NCBI GenBank assembly: GCA_964607135.1
Contig: CAZSIV010000070.1
Location: forward strand, 1-7,579
DNA length: 7,579 bases
Direction: 5' to 3'
Origin: Metaruminococcus_A sp964607135
GTDB lineage: Bacteria; Bacillota; Clostridia; Oscillospirales; Ruminococcaceae
A program made the translations under genes and the position numbers. A model generated the notes under the pieces. It ran no database searches and was not told where the DNA came from. It saw nothing but the letters and a program-made list of their open reading frames with translations. Below are positions 4,537 to 7,579 of this stretch, in pieces. Position 1 is the stretch's first letter, and every line of letters starts with the position of its first letter.

Positions 4537-4878
4537 ATGAACCGGATAAAAGAGCTGAGAAAACAAATCGGCATGAACCAGTCTGATCTGGCTCAGCAAT
4601 TAAACGTAGCTCAAAACACAATATCAAACTGGGAAAACCAAAAGCGCGATATTGATAACAGCGCTCTTGTAAAAATGTCGAAAATTTTCGGCGTTTCAAC
4701 TGACTACATTCTCGGCAATACCGATGCAAAAAAAAACTCCGGCCAAAAACCGGATGTAACGGATGAGGATATTCAATTTGCCTTATTTGGCGGTAAAGTG
4801 GACGACGAGACCTTTGAAGATGTAAAACGTTACGCCGCCTTTGTGAAGGCAAGAAAAGAAGAAAAAAAGAAGGGATAA
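4537..4878 (+). CDS. ImmR-like XRE phage repressor
   Basis: A 113-residue repressor. The N-terminal helix-turn-helix domain (about residues 2-60) includes MNQSDLAQQLNVAQNTISNW and ends in the FGVSTDYILGN motif. The C-terminal part (about residues 72-105, VTDEDIQFALFGG then EDVKRYAAFVKARKEE) matches the short helical tail common to repressors paired with ImmA peptidases. It has no LexA-type autocleavage domain. The ATG at 4537 follows GAGGGTGACGTT. The ImmA-like gene starts one base after its stop, as in ICEBs1-type ImmR/ImmA systems, where the peptidase cleaves the repressor during induction. It likely holds down the outer leftward promoter and regulates itself. Confidence 0.9.
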   Translation: MNRIKELRKQIGMNQSDLAQQLNVAQNTISNWENQKRDIDNSALVKMSKIFGVSTDYILGNTDAKKNSGQKPDVTDEDIQFALFGGKVDDETFEDVKRYAAFVKARKEEKKKG

Positions 4879-4879
4879 T

Positions 4880-5302
4880 ATGACGGTTTTGGCGGAGATG
4901 TACGAAACAGCATACCTGAATGATATTGTTGTGGACTGCGTCAAACTGCACAAGACAGATTCATTATCGCTTATGGATGACGACGGAGATTGCTTCATTG
5001 CCATCGACCCATACCGGCTTGGTAACGAACAGAATGAGATTCTGCAAATAGCTCACGAGCTGGGTCACTGCATGACCGGTTCCTTTTACAACCGCTACAG
5101 CAGCCTCAACTGCATCAGCCAAAAGGAATACCGCGCCAAAAAATGGGCCGTTCACAAGCTCGTCCCGTTTGCAGAGCTTCAGAGGGCATTTTCCGAGGGG
5201 GTTGTTGAACGCTGGGAGCTCGCCGAACGATTTGAAGTGACCAAGGAGTTTATAGAGACGGCGGTTGGTGTTTACCAGAATGAGGGACTTTTGCAATCTT
5301 AG
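4880..5302 (+). CDS. immA: ImmA/IrrE-family metallopeptidase (anti-repressor)
   Basis: A 140-residue zinc peptidase. The HExxH motif is HELGH (H59, E60, H63) in EILQIAHELGHCMTGSFY, and the downstream EYRAKKWAVHKLVP segment holds the usual third-ligand glutamate (E83) and the family's conserved W-A-x-x-K-L-(V/L)-P motif. All expected catalytic residues are present. Family members cut their partner repressor next door to trigger excision and lytic or transfer genes. The gene begins one base after the repressor stop (TAATATG), so the pair is an operon. The C-terminal helical part is typical. Assignment to ImmA rather than host IrrE rests on the adjacent repressor. Confidence 0.95.
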   Translation: MTVLAEMYETAYLNDIVVDCVKLHKTDSLSLMDDDGDCFIAIDPYRLGNEQNEILQIAHELGHCMTGSFYNRYSSLNCISQKEYRAKKWAVHKLVPFAELQRAFSEGVVERWELAERFEVTKEFIETAVGVYQNEGLLQS

Positions 5303-5398
5303 TTTTGGTTTTTAAGTCTAACAATAAGGAAAAGGACAGGAGGACGGTCGTCGTTCCTATCGCTTAAGGGCAGCGGATTTCGGCAACCGTTAGGGCTT
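5303..5398. other. Spacer between immA and the split membrane gene
   Basis: 96 bases without a convincing gene. The immA frame stays open after its TAG all the way to the ATG at 5399 but contains no start codon. An AGGAGG at 5338-5343 has no start codon at a suitable distance. No terminator or strong promoter is apparent, so the next gene may be read from the repressor promoter. Confidence 0.5.
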
Positions 5399-6000
5399 AT
5401 GATTCACAGTCAAAATATCATTTGTTTATCATACGGCGAGGGAAGCTTCAAGGACTACTATTTAAATTATTTAAAGGAAAAATATGGGGATTCGCTTCCT
5501 CCAAAAGAACCCCCCAAAAAAAATTTCCTATTTTCGCATTACTGATTACCATCGCCGCTATTATTTGTAACCTGATTCTTAGCCCCGTCATCTGGGAGCT
5601 ACTCGGAAATGAGGATATAACAAAAAAGCCGGATGGAATCTATTGTTATTATGTAACCATTCAAAACGATAAATATGGCCCCTATACTTTGCCAGCAGAA
5701 ATTTTGATAAGCGACAAAACCTACTATGCGTGTAAAATTTTTTGGCCAAACGGCGGATATATTGAAGCAGAGGCGGAACTTTATTTGGACAGATCCTCTA
5801 CCATAGAAGATGGGGATTGGATGGAATGGGACGTTACCCTGTTAAATCAAAAGGCGAAAAATGAGAATGTAAAAGAGACAAATGTTCTGGAAGAGCTGTC
5901 TATCATGAGAGAATTTTGGTTTTGGACGGTCGTCCCAGCTCTTATTTTCGTTGTTTACTTGATTTGGTATTATCGCTCAGCCAATAACAAACTCTCATAA
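5399..6000 (+). pseudogene. Two-TM membrane protein split by a -1 frameshift at a C6A8 run
   Basis: An ATG at 5399 opens a natural-looking N-terminus (MIHSQNIICLSYGEGSFKDY, later KEKYGDSLPPKEPPKK) that ends at a TGA at 5543-5545. The -1 frame carries the rest from F at 5524: a membrane helix (KFPIFALLITIAAIICNLIL), a domain of about 100 residues with YCYYVTIQNDKYGPYTL and IFWPNGGYIEAEAELYLD, and a second helix near the C-terminus (WFWTVVPALIFVVYLIWYY). Joined, they make about 200 residues with the middle domain probably outside the membrane. The only start in the second frame is a TTG at 5422 with no ribosome site. Its position between immA and int suggests prophage cargo such as superinfection exclusion; that is a guess. 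Decay, sequencing error or programmed frameshift are all open. Confidence 0.6.
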
Positions 6001-6006
6001 CAAAAT

Positions 6007-6043
6007 AAAAAGCCGCCCACCCTGCTGGCACAGGATGGACGGC
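6007..6043 (-). terminator. Strong minus-strand terminator behind the membrane gene
   Basis: A 13-base stem (6012-6024 with 6031-6043, two G-U pairs, loop of six) is followed on the minus strand by TTTTTATTTT. The plus strand has no T-run. No minus-strand gene lies to its right before the tRNAs, so its purpose is unclear: it may end an antisense transcript over int or block read-through from the tRNA side. Confidence 0.7.
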
Positions 6044-6158
6044 TCAAAATACCACTTTCCGGGCTGTCAATACATAAACGGGATATGGTAAGGTGACGTT
6101 CAGCGAGGCCCTCAGGCAGGGCTACGAGCCGTGTAAACGATGTGGGAAAGAGGAGTAA
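6035..6158 (+). pseudogene. Ada/ComEC-like zinc microprotein split by a frameshift, before int
   Basis: Two short frames together recreate a known small zinc motif. From the ATG at 6035: MDGSKYHFPGCQYINGIW, stop at 6089-6091. In the +1 frame, from 6078 with a GTG at 6093: KVTFSEALRQGYEPCKRCGK, stop at 6156-6158. The order 'K-Y-H-x-x-x-C ... F-x-E-A-x-x-x-G-Y-x-P-C-x-x-C' is the Ada/ComEC/thermonuclease-associated metal-binding pattern, with one His and three Cys. One extra base, or two missing, separates the frames. It ends three bases before int, so its second half may still be translated and coupled to int. It may be a decayed gene. An excisionase role is not indicated by the motif. Confidence 0.55.
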
Positions 6159-6161
6159 GAC

Positions 6162-7280
6162 ATGCCGATCTATAAAATGAACGGCTCTAAGGAAGGGCGG
6201 CAAAAGTACCGGGTGCGGATCAACTACACCGATTTTGCCGGAAACTCCAAGCAAATTGAACGGGTCGCCTACGGCGCGCAGGAAGCTAAAATCCTCGAAG
6301 ACCAGCTCCGAAGGGAGCTCAAAGAACAAACTCCCGCTCAGCGTCTCACCGTACAGGAGCTTTATAATGAATATATGGCGGCCAAAAAGCATGAGGTGCG
6401 GGAAACAACCCTGGAAAAGTCGAAAAGCATTTTGAGCAATTCCGTCCTTCCATATCTGAAGGACGTTAGAATCGATCGATTAAACGCGCCGGTTCTTCAG
6501 AAATGGAAATCAGCTATTTCAGAAAAAAGCCTTGCAATTAAATCAAAGCAAAATGTTTACCGCGAATTCCGCACCATGCTGAATTTCGCCGTAAAAATGG
6601 GATGTCTTCCGAAAAATCCGCTTCTGACTATCGGTAATTTTAAGGAAGTATATTTTGAGACAACCCAGGACAAGTTACGCTACTACACTTCCGATCAATT
6701 TCTAAAATACATCGCCGCAGCCCGCGAAAATTGTGTCACACTGACCGATTGGAGCTACTATGTATTCTTTTCTATCGCCTATTATACCGGCATGAGAAAG
6801 GGCGAAATCAACGCCTTAAAGTGGTCTGATATTGAAGGGGATATCATTCATGTGCGGCGGAGCATTGCCCAAAAGCTAAAAGGGGGCGACCGGGAAACGC
6901 CGCCGAAAAACAAATCATCATATCGCGACTTGACTGTTCCGGAACCGCTCATCCAGATATTGAAAGCGCACAGGGAACGTCAGAAGCAGCTCGACACCTT
7001 CTCAGAAGATTGGCGGGTATGCGGTGGGATTCGGTGCCTGAGAGACACCAGCCTCGATATAAAAAACCAACAGTTTGCCGAACGAGCGGGGCTGCCTCAT
7101 ATCCGTATTCACGATTTTCGACACTCCCATGCATCCCTGTTGGCGAACGAAGGGATCAACATCCAGGAGATCGCGCGGCGGCTGGGGCATTCCAAAATCG
7201 AGATTACATGGAACACATACAGCCATCTTTACCCCCGAGAAGAGGAGCGGGCGGTTGCCGTCCTAAATAAAATCAGGTGA
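6162..7280 (+). CDS. int: Tyrosine recombinase/integrase
   Basis: A complete 372-residue phage integrase that catalyses site-specific recombination between phage and chromosomal attachment sites. Domains: an N-terminal arm-binding domain (about 1-60, with YRVRINYTDFAGNSKQI), a core-binding SAM-like domain (about 63-160), and a catalytic domain (about 175-370). Catalytic residues are all visible: R212 (TGMRKGE), the KNKSS lysine (K249 or K251), H317 and R320 (HDFRHSH), H343 (LGHSKI) and nucleophile Y353 (NTYSHLYP). AGGAG lies six bases before the ATG. It points to the 3' end of tRNA-Ser(GCU), 65 bases away, the usual geometry for integrases using a tRNA attachment site. It should be active. 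Confidence 0.97.
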   Translation: MPIYKMNGSKEGRQKYRVRINYTDFAGNSKQIERVAYGAQEAKILEDQLRRELKEQTPAQRLTVQELYNEYMAAKKHEVRETTLEKSKSILSNSVLPYLKDVRIDRLNAPVLQKWKSAISEKSLAIKSKQNVYREFRTMLNFAVKMGCLPKNPLLTIGNFKEVYFETTQDKLRYYTSDQFLKYIAAARENCVTLTDWSYYVFFSIAYYTGMRKGEINALKWSDIEGDIIHVRRSIAQKLKGGDRETPPKNKSSYRDLTVPEPLIQILKAHRERQKQLDTFSEDWRVCGGIRCLRDTSLDIKNQQFAERAGLPHIRIHDFRHSHASLLANEGINIQEIARRLGHSKIEITWNTYSHLYPREEERAVAVLNKIR

Positions 7281-7284
7281 AAAT

Positions 7285-7303
7285 TCGTGGATAAATCGTG
7301 GAT
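7285..7303 (+). repeat. TCGTGGAT direct repeat, possible integrase arm sites
   Basis: TCGTGGAT occurs at 7285-7292 and 7296-7303, an 11-base period or about one helical turn, just after the int stop and before the tRNA. Paired short repeats in this position are typical of arm-type integrase binding sites. Two copies alone are weak evidence. Confidence 0.4.
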
Positions 7304-7315
7304 GGAAAAGAAAAA

Positions 7316-7339
7316 GCCGCCTAAAACAGGCGGTTTTTT
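7316..7339. terminator. Bidirectional terminator between int and the tRNA genes
   Basis: CCGCCT (7317-7322) pairs with AGGCGG (7328-7333), with TTTTTT on the plus strand and TTTTTC on the minus strand. It can end both the integrase transcript and the convergent tRNA transcript. Confidence 0.88.
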
Positions 7340-7345
7340 CGATAT

Positions 7346-7390
7346 TGGCGGAGATGGAGAGACTCGAACTCTCGCGCCGGTTACCCGACC
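7346..7390. other. Probable prophage attachment site in the tRNA 3' half
   Basis: The integrase lies next to the 3' end of an intact tRNA-Ser(GCU). Integrases of this class usually recombine within the T-arm or acceptor region and restore the tRNA with phage-borne sequence. The exact core cannot be set because the other prophage end is outside the window; it should carry a copy of part of this segment. Confidence 0.5.
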
Positions 7391-7436
7391 TACGCCCTTA
7401 GCAGGGGCGCCTCGTCACCAACTTGAGTACATCTCC
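7346..7436 (-). tRNA. tRNA-Ser(GCU)
   Basis: A 91-base class II tRNA on the minus strand. The acceptor GGAGATG pairs with CATCTCC, followed by discriminator G and an encoded CCA at 7346-7348. The anticodon loop CTGCTAA gives GCU (7400-7402), reading AGC and AGU serine codons. A long variable arm (GTAGGTCGGGTAACCGGC region) and a GTTCGAGTC T-loop confirm serine type. Its 3' end faces the integrase, so it is the probable attachment-site gene. Confidence 0.97.
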
Positions 7437-7488
7437 GAATGGTGAAGTATAACATACGATATTCATTCAGCCTGTAAAGGGGTATCAT

Positions 7489-7577
<89 letters not shown>

Positions 7578-7579
7578 GA

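Noticed and set aside
5342..5934. Exact 11-base repeat GGACGGTCGTC at 5342-5352 and 5924-5934
   Set aside because: Short, with unrelated flanks, one copy inside the second membrane helix coding region; likely chance.
6089..6092. Programmed +1 frameshift at TGG TAA in the zinc microprotein
   Set aside because: The tRNA-Trp would not re-pair after slipping to GGT and there is no properly spaced internal ribosome site, so an indel is more likely.
5970..6392. Minus-strand 140-residue frame over the start of int
   Set aside because: It is opposite the conserved integrase N-terminus, lacks a recognisable domain or ribosome site, and would run into the 6007-6043 terminator by chance.

Overview
This window looks like the integrase-side end of a temperate prophage (or prophage-like integrated element) in a Firmicutes genome, probably a clostridium. 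The clues are strong AGGAGG-type ribosome sites, an ImmR/ImmA-type repressor and metallopeptidase pair, small XRE regulators, and a tyrosine integrase abutting two tRNA-Ser genes. The exact genus cannot be read from the sequence.

Layout. (1) Positions 1-2817, minus strand: a tightly packed, GC-richer early operon, read right to left. It holds a small membrane protein with an odd C-terminal tail, a 41-residue microprotein, two small unknown proteins, a candidate single-strand annealing/recombination protein with a C-terminal zinc ribbon, a NinB-like protein, an HNH-like zinc protein, and the N-terminal part of SSB. This is a typical phage recombination and ssDNA-handling module. (2) 2818-5302: an unusual immunity block. 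It has two complete divergent XRE switches in tandem: an inner pair (3205 minus / 3284 plus) and an outer pair (4407 minus / 4537 plus). The outer plus-strand repressor is followed one base later by an ImmA-type HELGH metallopeptidase. Between the switches sits a YefM/YoeB toxin-antitoxin operon. Its right edge cuts off a small gene whose first ten residues look like a phage ribbon-helix-helix protein. (3) 5303-6161: a two-TM membrane protein split by a -1 frameshift at a C6A8 run, then a small Ada/ComEC-like zinc motif also split by a frameshift. (4) 6162-7280: integrase, followed by a bidirectional terminator and two minus-strand tRNA-Ser genes, GCU and UGA. The 3' end of tRNA-Ser(GCU) is the likely attachment site.

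Working model. The ImmR-like repressor holds the outer leftward promoter off through TGTGATATT-like operators, and ImmA would relieve it after DNA damage. The inner switch probably drives the recombination operon directly. The toxin-antitoxin module stabilises the element. Terminators with no obvious gene of their own lie at both ends of the immunity block and point inward. The duplicated switches plus the truncated gene suggest recombination between two immunity regions. The two A-run frameshifts could be real decay, programmed slippage, or homopolymer errors in the assembly.
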